Source of the DNA: Candidatus Lachnoclostridium avicola
Lineage (GTDB): Bacteria > Bacillota > Clostridia > Lachnospirales > Lachnospiraceae
NCBI GenBank assembly: GCA_019114465.1
Contig: DXFM01000003.1
Coordinates: 150,025-214,024, forward strand
Length of the DNA stretch: 64,000 bases
Direction: 5' to 3'
Shown here: in pieces, positions 30,892-40,469 of the stretch
How positions within the stretch are numbered: position 1 is the stretch's first letter
How the letters are laid out: each line of letters starts with the position of its first letter
The notes under the pieces: model-generated
Databases searched by the model: none
The model's input: only the letters and a program-made list of their open reading frames with translations
Told to the model about the DNA's origin: nothing
Made by a program: the position numbers and the translations under genes

Positions 30892-32571
30892 TTGAAAAAA
30901 CAGAAAAATGAAAATAAAGCGGGGAAGCTGAAAGTCATTCCTCTCGGCGGAATGGAACAGATTGGAATGAACATCGCCGCTATTGAATATGAAGACAGCA
31001 TCATCGTGGTGGACTGCGGACTGGCGTTCCCCACAGACGATATGCTGGGAATTGACCTGGTCATTCCCGACGTCACCTATTTAAAGCAGAATATCAGCAA
31101 GGTCAAGGGCTTTGTGATCACCCACGGACATGAGGACCACATCGGTGCCCTGCCCTATATCCTGCAGCAGGTGAACGTGCCGGTGTATGGAACAAAGCTC
31201 ACCATCGGCCTGATCAACAACAAGTTAAAAGAGCACAACATGCTGAAGAATACGAAGAGAAAGGTGGTCAAGCACGGACAGTCCATCAATCTTGGCTGTT
31301 TCCGGGTGGAGTTCATCAAGGTGAACCACAGCATTGTGGACGCCTGCGCCCTGGCCATCTTCTCCCCGGCGGGCATTCTGCTTCACACGGGAGACTTCAA
31401 GATCGACTATACTCCGGTGTTCGGCGAGCCGGCAGATCTGCAGAGACTGGCAGAACTGGGAAAGAAAGGAGTTCTGGCCATGCTCTGCGAGAGCACCAAT
31501 GCCACAAAGCCGGGATTTACCATGTCGGAGAGGACGGTGGGCAAGACCTTTGACACCATCTTCAACGAGCATCGGAACAACCGGATTCTGGTGGCTACCT
31601 TCGCTTCCAACGTGGATCGGGTGCGCCAGATCATCAATTCCGCCCACAAGTACGGCAGAAAAGTGGTGATTGAGGGCCGGTCCATGGTGAATGTCATCGG
31701 AACCGCTACGGAGCTGGGCTACATCAAGATTCCCGAGGGAACCCTGATCGACATTGACCAGTTAAAGAACTACAAGCCGGAGCAGACAGTGCTCATCACC
31801 ACGGGAAGCCAGGGCGAGGCCATGGCGGCCCTGTCCAGAATGGCTTCCGGCCTTCACAAGAAAGTGTCCATCCGCCCGAAGGATGTGGTGATCTTAAGCT
31901 CCCATCCCATTCCCGGCAACGAGAAGGCGGTGGCCCACGTGATCAATGAGCTGTCCATGAAGGGAGCGGAGGTGATCCACGAGGACACCCACGTATCCGG
32001 ACATGCCTGCCAGGAGGAAATCAAGCTGATGTACTCTCTGGTGAAGCCCAAATACGCCATCCCCATCCACGGCGAGTACCATCACCGCATGGCCAACAAA
32101 AACATTGCCCTGGAGATGGGCATCCCGAAGGAGAACATCATTATGATGAATTCCGGCGACGTGGTGGAGCTGAGCGAGGATTCCTGGCACAACGCGGGAC
32201 GGGTTCAGGCCGGCAGCATTCTGGTGGACGGCCTGGGCGTGGGCGATGTGGGCAACATCGTGCTTCGCGACCGTCAGAACCTGGCTCAGAACGGAATTAT
32301 CATCATCGTGCTGACCCTGGAGAAATACAGCGGCCAGCTCCTTGCGGGGCCGGACATTGTGTCCAGAGGCTTTGTGTATGTGAGAGAGTCTGAGGACCTG
32401 ATGGACGAGGCGAAGAAAGTGGTGCTGGATGCGGTGGAAGACTGTCTCTACCATCACGTAAATGACTGGGGCAAGATCAAAAACATCATCCGGGACAGCT
32501 TAAGCGACTTCCTCTGGAAGAAGATGAAGAGAAATCCCATGATTCTGCCCATTATCATGGAAGTGGAATAA
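30892..32571 (+). CDS. rnj: Ribonuclease J
   Basis: Metallo-beta-lactamase/beta-CASP ribonuclease of mRNA decay and rRNA maturation, 559 residues, the usual length. The zinc-binding motif is THGHEDHIGALPY near 76-88. The beta-CASP motifs include ESTNA near 200, ATFASNVDRV near 240 and SSHPIPGNEKAV near 340. A C-terminal dimerisation domain follows. The start is TTG 30892 with GGAGG upstream. Only one RNase J gene is seen in the window. Confidence 0.95.
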   Translation: MKKQKNENKAGKLKVIPLGGMEQIGMNIAAIEYEDSIIVVDCGLAFPTDDMLGIDLVIPDVTYLKQNISKVKGFVITHGHEDHIGALPYILQQVNVPVYGTKLTIGLINNKLKEHNMLKNTKRKVVKHGQSINLGCFRVEFIKVNHSIVDACALAIFSPAGILLHTGDFKIDYTPVFGEPADLQRLAELGKKGVLAMLCESTNATKPGFTMSERTVGKTFDTIFNEHRNNRILVATFASNVDRVRQIINSAHKYGRKVVIEGRSMVNVIGTATELGYIKIPEGTLIDIDQLKNYKPEQTVLITTGSQGEAMAALSRMASGLHKKVSIRPKDVVILSSHPIPGNEKAVAHVINELSMKGAEVIHEDTHVSGHACQEEIKLMYSLVKPKYAIPIHGEYHHRMANKNIALEMGIPKENIIMMNSGDVVELSEDSWHNAGRVQAGSILVDGLGVGDVGNIVLRDRQNLAQNGIIIIVLTLEKYSGQLLAGPDIVSRGFVYVRESEDLMDEAKKVVLDAVEDCLYHHVNDWGKIKNIIRDSLSDFLWKKMKRNPMILPIIMEVE

Positions 32572-32589
32572 ATCTAAGAGAGGTTTTTT

Positions 32590-32985
32590 ATGAGCGGAAG
32601 AAGCAGCGGGGACGGAGGTTCTGGAACGGCCCTGGGAGCAGTGTTGAAAATACTGGTTTACGCGGCGATTCTCGGAGCCCTGATCTGGGGCGCCGGGATG
32701 GGCTACCGATTTGGCCGGGAAATATTCTGCCCCGCTGCCATGTCCGGGGAACCGGGAAGGGAAGTGGAGATCACCATCGGGGAGGAGGATTCCGTCTCCA
32801 GCATCGGGGAGATTCTGGAGAAGAACGGCCTCATCGACAGCAGGCTGATCTTTACCATCCAGGCCAGGCTCTTCGAGACGGAATTTCAGCCGGGAACCTA
32901 TGACCTGACCACAGCCATGGATTCCAGGGAGATCCTGGATGTCCTCAGCGGAAAAGCCACGGAAGAGGAAGAGTCACAGACATGA
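32590..32985 (+). CDS. MltG-like N-terminal fragment protein (no catalytic domain)
   Basis: Membrane protein of 131 residues: a short cytosolic Gly/Ser-rich N-terminus, one transmembrane helix (about 18-40), and an extracellular LysM-like segment (EITIGEEDSVSSIGEILEKNGLIDSRLIFTIQARLF), as in the N-terminal third of MltG/YceG. The catalytic transglycosylase domain with its Glu is missing. The stop overlaps trmR by 4 bases and no catalytic remnant follows, so this looks like a deliberate short form, not a frameshift. The position equals Bacillus yrrL. Confidence 0.75.
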   Translation: MSGRSSGDGGSGTALGAVLKILVYAAILGALIWGAGMGYRFGREIFCPAAMSGEPGREVEITIGEEDSVSSIGEILEKNGLIDSRLIFTIQARLFETEFQPGTYDLTTAMDSREILDVLSGKATEEEESQT

Positions 32986-33626
32986 TTATAGATGAGAGAA
33001 TCGCCGATTATATCTGCTCCCTGGATCCGGGAAACGGAGAGTTCCTGGACCGGGTGGAGACTGAGGCGAGGAGAGAGGATGTGCCGATTATCCGAAAGGA
33101 GACGTCGGCATTTTTAAAGATGCTGGTGGCGGCGAAAAGACCGGAGCGGATTCTGGAAGTGGGGACCGCCGTGGGATATTCCGCCCTGCTCATGTGCCGG
33201 GTGATGCCGGAGAACTGCCGGATCACCACCATTGAGAAATTTCCCCCCAGAATCGCCGCGGCGAAGGCCAATTTCCGGGAAGCCGGGGAGGAAGAGCGGA
33301 TTTCTCTGCTGGAGGGAGATGCCGGAGAGATTCTGAAGGGACTGACAGGACCCTACGACTTTATCTTTATGGATGCGGCCAAGGGACAGTATATCCACTG
33401 GCTGCCGGAGATCCTGAGACTGCTGCCGGAGGGAGGAATTCTTCTCTCGGACAATGTGCTTCAGGACGGAGACGTGATTCAGTCCCGGTTTGCCGTGGAG
33501 CGGCGGGACCGCACCATCCACAAGCGAATGAGAGACTATCTCTTTGCGCTGACCCACGACAGCCGTCTGCAGACATCTGTGGTGCCTGTGGGAGACGGGG
33601 CGGCGGTGAGCGTAAAGATGGGATGA
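32982..33626 (+). CDS. trmR: SAM-dependent O-methyltransferase, TrmR-like (tRNA 5-hydroxyuridine methyltransferase)
   Basis: Cytosolic class I methyltransferase of the COMT-like family, 214 residues. Motif I is ILEVGTAVGYSALLM near 52-66. The metal-binding region is FIFMDAAKGQY near 126-136 with DNV near 158. In Bacillus the homologue YrrM/TrmR methylates 5-hydroxyuridine at tRNA position 34, made by the U32 proteins encoded next door. Here a U32 protein gene follows at once, so the same pathway is likely. It overlaps the MltG-like gene by 4 bases. Confidence 0.82.
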   Translation: MIIDERIADYICSLDPGNGEFLDRVETEARREDVPIIRKETSAFLKMLVAAKRPERILEVGTAVGYSALLMCRVMPENCRITTIEKFPPRIAAAKANFREAGEEERISLLEGDAGEILKGLTGPYDFIFMDAAKGQYIHWLPEILRLLPEGGILLSDNVLQDGDVIQSRFAVERRDRTIHKRMRDYLFALTHDSRLQTSVVPVGDGAAVSVKMG

Positions 33627-33640
33627 CAGAGAGGAAGAAC

Positions 33641-34867
33641 ATGAGAAAAACAGAGCTTTTGATCCCTGCCGGGAGCCTGGAAGTGCTGAAGGTGGCCGTG
33701 CTCTACGGGGCCGATGCCGTGTACCTGGGCGGGGAAGCCTTCGGCTTGAGGGCCAAGGCGAAAAATTTTACGGATGAGGAGATCCGGGAGGGGATCGCGT
33801 TTGCCCACAGCAGAGGGGTGAAGGTGTATATCACAGCCAATATTCTGGCTCATAACCGGGACCTGGAGGGGGTGGAGGCCTACTTTGAGGAATTGAAGGA
33901 CATGGGGCCGGACGCTCTGATCATCTCCGATCCCGGCGTGTTTTCCATTGCCCGCCGGGTGTGCCCGGAGATTGACATCCACATCAGCACCCAGGCCAAC
34001 AACACCAACTACGGGACCTACCTGTTCTGGTGGAATCTGGGGGCGAAGCGGGTGGTGTCCGCCAGGGAGCTTTCCCTGGAAGAGATCCGGCAGATCCGGG
34101 AGCGGATCCCGGAGGAGATGGAGATTGAGAGCTTTATTCACGGGGCCATGTGCATCTCTTACTCCGGCCGCTGCCTGCTCAGCAATTTCCTCACAGGAAG
34201 AGACGCCAACCAGGGGGCCTGCACCCATCCCTGCCGGTGGAAGTATTCCCTGGTGGAGGAGACCAGGCCGGGCGAGTATTTTCCGGTGACGGAGAACGAC
34301 CGGGGAACCTTCATTTTCAACTCCAAGGACCTGTGCATGATCGATCACATCCCGGAGATGATGGAGGCGGGAATTGACAGTTTTAAGATTGAAGGGCGGA
34401 TGAAGACGGCTCTCTATGTGGCTACGGTGACGAGAGCCTACCGCCTGGCCATTGACGCCTGCATGAGGGATCCGGAGGAATACCGGAACAATATGGCCTG
34501 GTACCGGGAGGAGATCGGCAAGTGCACCAACCGGGAATTTACCACGGGATTTTACTTTGGAAAGCCGGGGCCGGATTCCCAGATCTATGAGAACAGCACG
34601 TACATTACCGGAAGCGTCTATCTGGGCCGGGTGGACTCTGTGGACGGGGAGGGCCGGTGCCGCCTGGAGCAGAAAAATAAATTCTCTGTGGGAGAGAACC
34701 TGGAGTTGATGAAGCCGGACGGGAGAAATATTCCCGTGACGGTGCAGGGAATCTGGGACGAGGAGGGCAATCCTCAGGACAGCTGCCCTCACGCCAGACA
34801 GGTGATAGACGTGGACCTGGGAATGGTTCCGGAACCCTTTGATATTCTTCGGAGGACGGTTTCATAG
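33641..34867 (+). CDS. U32 family protein, TrhP-like (tRNA wobble uridine hydroxylation)
   Basis: U32 'peptidase' family protein of 408 residues. ELLIPAGSLEVLKVAVLYGADAVYLGG stands at the start, EIDIHISTQANNTNY near 110, and the Fe-S Cys set CISYSGRCLLSN ... NQGACTHPCRW at about 170-200. In Bacillus the homologues YrrN/YrrO (TrhP1/P2) make 5-hydroxyuridine in tRNA using prephenate-derived chemistry. A single fused-type gene is seen here after trmR. ATG 33641, with GAGAGGAAG upstream, is preferred over ATG 33623. Confidence 0.85.
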   Translation: MRKTELLIPAGSLEVLKVAVLYGADAVYLGGEAFGLRAKAKNFTDEEIREGIAFAHSRGVKVYITANILAHNRDLEGVEAYFEELKDMGPDALIISDPGVFSIARRVCPEIDIHISTQANNTNYGTYLFWWNLGAKRVVSARELSLEEIRQIRERIPEEMEIESFIHGAMCISYSGRCLLSNFLTGRDANQGACTHPCRWKYSLVEETRPGEYFPVTENDRGTFIFNSKDLCMIDHIPEMMEAGIDSFKIEGRMKTALYVATVTRAYRLAIDACMRDPEEYRNNMAWYREEIGKCTNREFTTGFYFGKPGPDSQIYENSTYITGSVYLGRVDSVDGEGRCRLEQKNKFSVGENLELMKPDGRNIPVTVQGIWDEEGNPQDSCPHARQVIDVDLGMVPEPFDILRRTVS

Positions 34868-34880
34868 GACAGGAGGAGAC

Positions 34881-35768
34881 ATGAGCTGGATACTGGGAAT
34901 CAGCGGAGTGCTGTGCTTTATCTATTTTGTGGCGATCATGGTATTTTCCGGGCCGGGGACTTCCTTTGCCTTTATCTGGCTGGTGCTGGCTCTGGTGTTC
35001 GGACTGGCGGCCAGCGGGAAGCTGGTGGGCCGTTTATCCGGCGCCGGACTTCCCTTAAGCGTCCGGGTGTCGGCGGCCACCCTGTTTGTCACCGGTCTGG
35101 TGGTCTTTGTGATTGTGGAAATACTGGTATTTACAGGAGTAACCCAGGAGGACCCGAAAGGTCTGGACTACGTGATCGTGCTGGGGGCAAAGGTGCAGCA
35201 GGAGGGAGTCAGCAAATCCCTGAAGATGCGCCTGGATAAGGCCATCCAGTACGGGGAGGAGAATCCCGACACCATCTTTGTTCTCTCCGGAGGAAAGGGA
35301 AAGGATGAGCCGGCGGCGGAGGCCCAGGCCATGTACGAGTACCTGGTGTACAACGGAGTCCCGGCGGACAGGCTTCTCATGGAGCTCCAGTCCACCAGCA
35401 CCGTGGAAAATATCGCCTACAGCCGTCTGGTGATTGAAAATGACGTGGCCAGACGGGAGGAAGAGGAGGCGAGACTGCGGCGGCAGGAGAGACTGGAGCA
35501 GATGATTCCCGTGGGACCTGAGGGCCGTCCCCGGCTGTTCGGCGGCATTGCCCCGGGAGATCTGGCCATTGAGGCGCCGGAGAAACCGGTGCAGATCGGC
35601 GTGCTCACCAGCAATTTTCACCTGTTCCGGGCGGTGCAGATCGGCAAAAAATGGGGGATTCCCGACATCCAGGGGATTGCGGCGCCCAGCGAGCTGTGGA
35701 TGCTGCCTCATTTCTGCGTGAGAGAGTGCGCTGCCATATTAAAAGATAAATTAATGGGCAATATGTAA
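34881..35768 (+). CDS. YdcF/DUF218 (SanA-like) membrane protein
   Basis: Protein of 295 residues with about three N-terminal hydrophobic segments (to ~95), then a DUF218 domain. YVIVLGAKVQQEGVSKSLKMRLDKAI, FVLSGGKG and STSTVENIAYS are its core motifs, and the end has TSNFHLFRAVQIGKKWG. An insertion of about 40 charged residues (about 200-240, rich in Glu/Arg) is unusual and may be a coiled extension. Family members are thought to act at the cell envelope; the reaction is unknown. ATG 34881 has AGGAGGAG upstream. Confidence 0.82.
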   Translation: MSWILGISGVLCFIYFVAIMVFSGPGTSFAFIWLVLALVFGLAASGKLVGRLSGAGLPLSVRVSAATLFVTGLVVFVIVEILVFTGVTQEDPKGLDYVIVLGAKVQQEGVSKSLKMRLDKAIQYGEENPDTIFVLSGGKGKDEPAAEAQAMYEYLVYNGVPADRLLMELQSTSTVENIAYSRLVIENDVARREEEEARLRRQERLEQMIPVGPEGRPRLFGGIAPGDLAIEAPEKPVQIGVLTSNFHLFRAVQIGKKWGIPDIQGIAAPSELWMLPHFCVRECAAILKDKLMGNM

Positions 35769-35806
35769 GATATGACAGAGACAGTAGAGAGAAAGGACGA
35801 GATGCC

Positions 35807-38737
35807 ATGAAAGATTTGGAGATGCTGAACCACCTGTCCGCTTATGAAGTGGAGACTCTGCGGGACGTGGAGGAGTTAAATTCCGCGGGAGCGGTGCTCC
35901 GCCACAAAAAGACGGGGGCGAGGGTATTTCTTCTGTCCAACGAGGACAACAACAAGGTATTCTGCATCGGTTTCCGCACGCCGCCGAAGGATTCCACGGG
36001 AGTGCCCCACATTCTGGAGCACAGCGTGCTCTGCGGATCGGAGAAATTTCCGGTGAAGGACCCCTTTGTGGAGCTGGTGAAGGGCTCCCTGAACACCTTC
36101 TTAAACGCCATGACCTACCCGGACAAGACGGTTTATCCGGTGGCCAGCTGCAATGAGAAGGATTTTCAGAATCTCATGGATGTGTACATGGACGCGGTGC
36201 TTCACCCCAACATTTATAAGGAGGAGAAGATCTTCCGCCAGGAGGGATGGCACTACGAGCTGACAGAGGAGGACGGTCCCCTGACCATCAACGGCGTGGT
36301 GTACAATGAGATGAAGGGAGTGTATTCCTCCCCGGAGAGCGTTCTGGACCGCTGCATCCAGAAGGTGCTCTACCCGGACAACTGCTATACGGAGGAGTCA
36401 GGAGGAGATCCGGACGTAATCCCGGAGCTGACTTACGAGCAGTTTCTGGACTTCCACCGGACCTACTACCACCCGTCCAACAGCTTTATCTATCTCTATG
36501 GAGACATGGACATGGCGGAGAAGCTGACCTGGCTGGACGAGGAATATCTGTCCAAATATGAGGCCAGAGAGGTGGATTCGGAGATTCCCATGCAGAAACC
36601 CTTCGAGAAGCCGGTGGAGGAGGAGATTTTTTACTCCATTACCGAGGATGAGCCGGAGGACCACGCCACCTACCTGTCGGTGAACACGGTGGTGGGAACG
36701 GATCTGGACCCGAAGCTGTACCTGGGATTCCAGATTCTGGAGTACGCCCTGATCAATGTGCCGGGAGCTCCCTTGAAACAGGCGCTCTTGGACGCCGGCA
36801 TCGGTGAGGATATTATGGGCGGCTATGAAAACGGCATTCTCCAGCCCTATTTCACCGTGGTGGCGAAGGGGGCAGAGAGGGAGCAGAAGGGAGAGTTCCT
36901 GGCGGTGTTAAAAGGCACCCTGCGGAAGCTGGCAGATCAGGGACTGGACAAAAAGAGCCTGCGCTCCGGCATCAACTACTACGAGTTCCGCAGCCGGGAG
37001 GCGGATTACGGCACCGCCCCCAAGGGGCTGATGTACGGCCTTCAGTCCATGGACAGCTGGCTTTACGGCGGAGATCCCATGATGCACCTGGCCTACGGGG
37101 AGACCTTTGAATCCTTAAAGCGGGGAGTGGACGAGGGCTATTTTGAGGGCCTGATCCGGGACTATCTGCTGGACAACCCGTCGGAGGCGGTGATCGTGGT
37201 CAGCCCCAGACGGAACCTGACGGCGGAGAAGGAGGCGGCTCTGGCAGAGAAGCTGGCGGCCTACAAGGCTTCCTTAAGCCGGGAGGAGATCCGGAAGCTG
37301 GTGGAGGAGACGAAGGCCCTGAAGGCTTATCAGGACGAACCGTCCCCGAAGGAAGAGCTGGCGAAAATTCCTCTGCTGAAGCGGTCGGATATTGAACCGA
37401 AGGCGGAGAAGCTGATCTGGGAGGAGACGGAGACGGACGGGATCAAGGTGATCCGCCACGCGATGTTTACCTCCGGAATCGGCTACCTGAAGCTGCTCTT
37501 CGGCACAGACCGGGTTCCCACGGAGGATCTGCCCTATGTGGGCCTGTTAAAATCTGTTCTGGGCTATGTGGATACGGAACATTACTCCTATTCCGATCTG
37601 TCCAGCGAGATCTATTTAAACAGCGGCGGCATCAATTTCAGCGTCACCTCCTACCCCAACCTGAACCGGCCGGAGGATTTCACCGGCGTGTTTGCGGCGG
37701 ATGTGAAGGTGCTCTATGAGAATCTGGATTTCGGATTCGGAATCATGAAGGAGATCCTCACCACCTCCGTTCTGGACGATGAGAAGCGGCTGGGAGAGAT
37801 TCTGGGAGAGGCCAGATCCCGGGCGAAGATGAAGATTGAGAGCGCGGGCCATTCGGCGGCCGTGTCCAGAGCCACCTCCTATTTCTCCCCCACGGGAGCT
37901 TTCGGGGAGATGACCGGGGGAATCGGATACTATCATTTCCTGGAAAAGACGGCGAAGGAGTATCCGGAGAAAAAGAAAGAGATCATCGCCAAGTTAAAAG
38001 AAGTGTGCCGGAAGCTGTTTACCAGGGACAACCTGCTGGTGAGCTACACGGCGGGGGAGGACGGCTTCGGCACCCTGGATGAAAAAGTGAAGGAGTTTGC
38101 GGACAGCCTGCCCGCCGGCGGGGAGCGCTACCCCTTTGAGTGGGTGAGAGGCAACCGCAACGAGGGCTTCAAGAGCTCTTCCCAGGTAAACTATGTGGCC
38201 CGGTGCGGCAATTTCCGGGAGAAGGGCTATGAATATACGGGAGCGCTGCGGATCCTGAAAGTGATGCTCAGCTACGACTATCTGTGGATCAACATCCGGG
38301 TGAAGGGCGGCGCCTACGGCTGCATGAGCGGCTTCGGCCGTTCCGGCGAGGGATATCTGGTGTCCTACCGGGATCCCAACCTGCGGGAGACCAACGCCGT
38401 CTATGAGGGCGTGACGGACTATCTGAGGAATTTCCAGGCAGATGAGAGGGACATGACCAAATTTGTCATTGGCACCATCAGCGATCTGGACACTCCCCTT
38501 ACCCCGTCCATCCGGGGCAGCAGGGGCCTGTCCGCATATCTCTCCGGCGTCACCCAGGAGATGATGCAGAAGGAGAGAGACCAGGTGCTCTCCGCCACCG
38601 TGGAGGACATCCGGGCTCTGGCGGACATTGTCCAGGCCATTCTGGATACCGGCGCCTTCTGCGTGGTGGGCAATGAGGACCGGATTGAGGGCGCGAAAGA
38701 CCTGTTCAAGGAGACAAAGAATCTGTATCAGGCGTGA
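35807..38737 (+). CDS. M16C family zinc metallopeptidase (insulinase-like, presequence-protease type)
   Basis: Cytosolic clamshell metallopeptidase of 976 residues, the length of single-chain M16C enzymes. The inverted zinc motif H68-I-L-E71-H72 is followed by the conserved SEKFPVKDPF and LNTFLNAMTYPDKTVYPVAS segments, and the third ligand Glu is expected in the following helix near 150. The C-terminal half carries the GGAYG substrate-binding element (KGGAYGCMSGFGRSGEG near 827). It degrades peptides up to small-protein size. GAC-GAGATGCC upstream gives a modest ribosome binding site. It stands alone between ydcF and era. Confidence 0.92.
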   Translation: MKDLEMLNHLSAYEVETLRDVEELNSAGAVLRHKKTGARVFLLSNEDNNKVFCIGFRTPPKDSTGVPHILEHSVLCGSEKFPVKDPFVELVKGSLNTFLNAMTYPDKTVYPVASCNEKDFQNLMDVYMDAVLHPNIYKEEKIFRQEGWHYELTEEDGPLTINGVVYNEMKGVYSSPESVLDRCIQKVLYPDNCYTEESGGDPDVIPELTYEQFLDFHRTYYHPSNSFIYLYGDMDMAEKLTWLDEEYLSKYEAREVDSEIPMQKPFEKPVEEEIFYSITEDEPEDHATYLSVNTVVGTDLDPKLYLGFQILEYALINVPGAPLKQALLDAGIGEDIMGGYENGILQPYFTVVAKGAEREQKGEFLAVLKGTLRKLADQGLDKKSLRSGINYYEFRSREADYGTAPKGLMYGLQSMDSWLYGGDPMMHLAYGETFESLKRGVDEGYFEGLIRDYLLDNPSEAVIVVSPRRNLTAEKEAALAEKLAAYKASLSREEIRKLVEETKALKAYQDEPSPKEELAKIPLLKRSDIEPKAEKLIWEETETDGIKVIRHAMFTSGIGYLKLLFGTDRVPTEDLPYVGLLKSVLGYVDTEHYSYSDLSSEIYLNSGGINFSVTSYPNLNRPEDFTGVFAADVKVLYENLDFGFGIMKEILTTSVLDDEKRLGEILGEARSRAKMKIESAGHSAAVSRATSYFSPTGAFGEMTGGIGYYHFLEKTAKEYPEKKKEIIAKLKEVCRKLFTRDNLLVSYTAGEDGFGTLDEKVKEFADSLPAGGERYPFEWVRGNRNEGFKSSSQVNYVARCGNFREKGYEYTGALRILKVMLSYDYLWINIRVKGGAYGCMSGFGRSGEGYLVSYRDPNLRETNAVYEGVTDYLRNFQADERDMTKFVIGTISDLDTPLTPSIRGSRGLSAYLSGVTQEMMQKERDQVLSATVEDIRALADIVQAILDTGAFCVVGNEDRIEGAKDLFKETKNLYQA

Positions 38738-38784
38738 GGACGGACGCGTCCCGCCGGATACAGCCGGAAGCGAAGGAGAGTTTC

Positions 38785-39690
38785 ATGGAATATACGAAAA
38801 AATCCGGCTTCGCCACCCTGGTGGGCCGGCCCAATGTGGGAAAATCCACACTGATGAATCATCTGATCGGACAGAAGATCGCCATCACCTCCGACAAGCC
38901 CCAGACCACCAGGAACAGAATCCAGACGGTCTACACCGACGAGCGGGGACAGATTATTTTTCTGGACACTCCCGGCATCCACAAGGCGAAGAACAAGCTG
39001 GGAGAATATATGGTGAATGTGGCGGAGCATACCTTAAAGGAGGTGGACGTGATCCTGTGGCTGGTGGAGCCCACCACCTTTATCGGCGCCGGGGAGCGCC
39101 ACATTGCGGAGCAGTTAAATAAGGTGAAGACTCCGGTGATCTTAGTGATCAACAAGATCGACACGGTGAAGAACCAGGAGGAAATCCTCACCTTCATTGA
39201 CGCCTACAAGGATATCTGCCCCTTTGCGGAGATCGTGCCGGTGTCCGCTCTGAGAAAGAAAAATACGGACGTGCTGCTGGAGCAGATTTTCAAGTATCTG
39301 CCCTACGGCCCCCAGTATTACGATGAGGACACGGTGACGGATCAGCCCATGCGCCAGATTGCCGCGGAACTGATCCGGGAGAAGGCCCTGCGCCTCCTCT
39401 CCGACGAGATCCCCCACGGCATCGCCGTGACCATCGAGAAGATGACGGAGAGGGACAACGGCATCATGGACATCGACGCCAGCATTATCTGCGAGAAGGA
39501 TTCCCACAAGGGAATCATCATCGGAAAGGGCGGATCCATGTTAAAGAAGATCGGGTCTGCCGCCCGGCGGGAGATCGAAGATATGATGGAAATGAAGGTG
39601 AACCTGCAGCTCTGGGTGAAGGTGCGCAGGGAATGGCGGGACAGCGAGATCTACATGAAAAATTACGGCTATGACGGGAAGGACATCTGA
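38785..39690 (+). CDS. era: GTPase Era
   Basis: Essential GTPase assisting 30S ribosome assembly by binding 16S rRNA; 301 residues. G1 GRPNVGKST, G2 TTRNRI, G3 DTPGIH, G4 NKID and the C-terminal KH domain with GIIIGKGGSMLKKIG near 240-255 are intact. ATG 38785 with AAGGAGAG upstream gives the usual N-terminus. Upstream in-frame codons exist but would make an atypical extension overlapping the M16C gene. RecO follows, the standard Firmicutes order. Confidence 0.96.
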   Translation: MEYTKKSGFATLVGRPNVGKSTLMNHLIGQKIAITSDKPQTTRNRIQTVYTDERGQIIFLDTPGIHKAKNKLGEYMVNVAEHTLKEVDVILWLVEPTTFIGAGERHIAEQLNKVKTPVILVINKIDTVKNQEEILTFIDAYKDICPFAEIVPVSALRKKNTDVLLEQIFKYLPYGPQYYDEDTVTDQPMRQIAAELIREKALRLLSDEIPHGIAVTIEKMTERDNGIMDIDASIICEKDSHKGIIIGKGGSMLKKIGSAARREIEDMMEMKVNLQLWVKVRREWRDSEIYMKNYGYDGKDI

Positions 39691-39724
39691 GAAAAGTCCT
39701 GACCGGTAAAGACAGGTGAGAAAC

Positions 39725-40396
39725 TTGCGGGAATATGTGGTTGTGACCGGGATGGTGCTGCGGGCGGCGCCTTCCGGGGAGGGAGACAGAAGACTGGTGA
39801 TGCTCACCAGGGAGAGAGGGCGGATCACGGTGTTCGCCAGAGGGGCCAGGCGGCCGGGAAGCCCGTTTCTGGCCGCCTGCCGGCCCTTTTCCTTCGGCGA
39901 GTTCCGGCTGTACGAAGGCCGGGACGCCTACAATCTCCAGGGAGCGGAGATCACCGCCTACTTTGAGGAACTGTCCACTGATATGGAGGGAGCCTGCTAC
40001 GGCTCCTATTTCCTGGAGGTGGCGGAGTACTATTCCAGGGAGAATCTGGACGGGACAGAGCTGCTCATGCTGGTGTACCAGTCTCTGCGGGCCCTCTTAA
40101 AGGAGTCCATCCCCAACGAGCTGGTGCGCCGGGTCTTTGAGCTGAAGGCCATGGTGCTGAACGGGGAGTACACGGAGCTTCCGCCGTTTTCCGTCAGCGA
40201 TTCCGCCTGCTACACCTGGGAGTATGTGGTGGCCGCGCCAGTGGGGAAACTTTATACATTTACAGTGACGGGAGAGGTACTGGAGGAGTTCGGCCGGTGC
40301 GTGGACGAGGCCAAACGACGGTTTCTTCCCTGCCATTTTCATTCTCTGGAGATATTAAAGGCCATGACCGGCATGGAAAACGGCTCCGGGTATTGA
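39725..40396 (+). CDS. recO: DNA repair protein RecO
   Basis: Recombination mediator that helps load RecA at gaps; 223 residues. The N-terminal OB fold has VVTGMVLRAAPSGEGDRRLVMLTRERGRI and GARRPGSPF; the helical C-terminal part contains the family's SLRALLKESIPNELVRRVFELKAM. TTG 39725 is chosen because it gives the family N-terminus; GTG 39716 is in frame three codons upstream. The zinc-binding Cys residues seen in some RecO proteins are not evident. Order era-recO-lipoprotein-glyS. Confidence 0.9.
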   Translation: MREYVVVTGMVLRAAPSGEGDRRLVMLTRERGRITVFARGARRPGSPFLAACRPFSFGEFRLYEGRDAYNLQGAEITAYFEELSTDMEGACYGSYFLEVAEYYSRENLDGTELLMLVYQSLRALLKESIPNELVRRVFELKAMVLNGEYTELPPFSVSDSACYTWEYVVAAPVGKLYTFTVTGEVLEEFGRCVDEAKRRFLPCHFHSLEILKAMTGMENGSGY

Positions 40397-40421
40397 AAAT
40401 GGATGGGAAAACCGGTATAAT
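40393..40421 (+). promoter_or_regulatory. sigma-70 promoter TTGAAA-N17-TATAAT
   Basis: -35 TTGAAA (40393-40398) overlaps the recO stop and -10 TATAAT is 40416-40421. It is 48 bases ahead of the lipoprotein gene and probably also serves glyS. No T-box fits in this short leader. Confidence 0.75.
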
Positions 40422-40469
40422 AGGGAACACTGAGCGGGCCTTTCGGCCTGCGGATATAGGAGGAGAATC

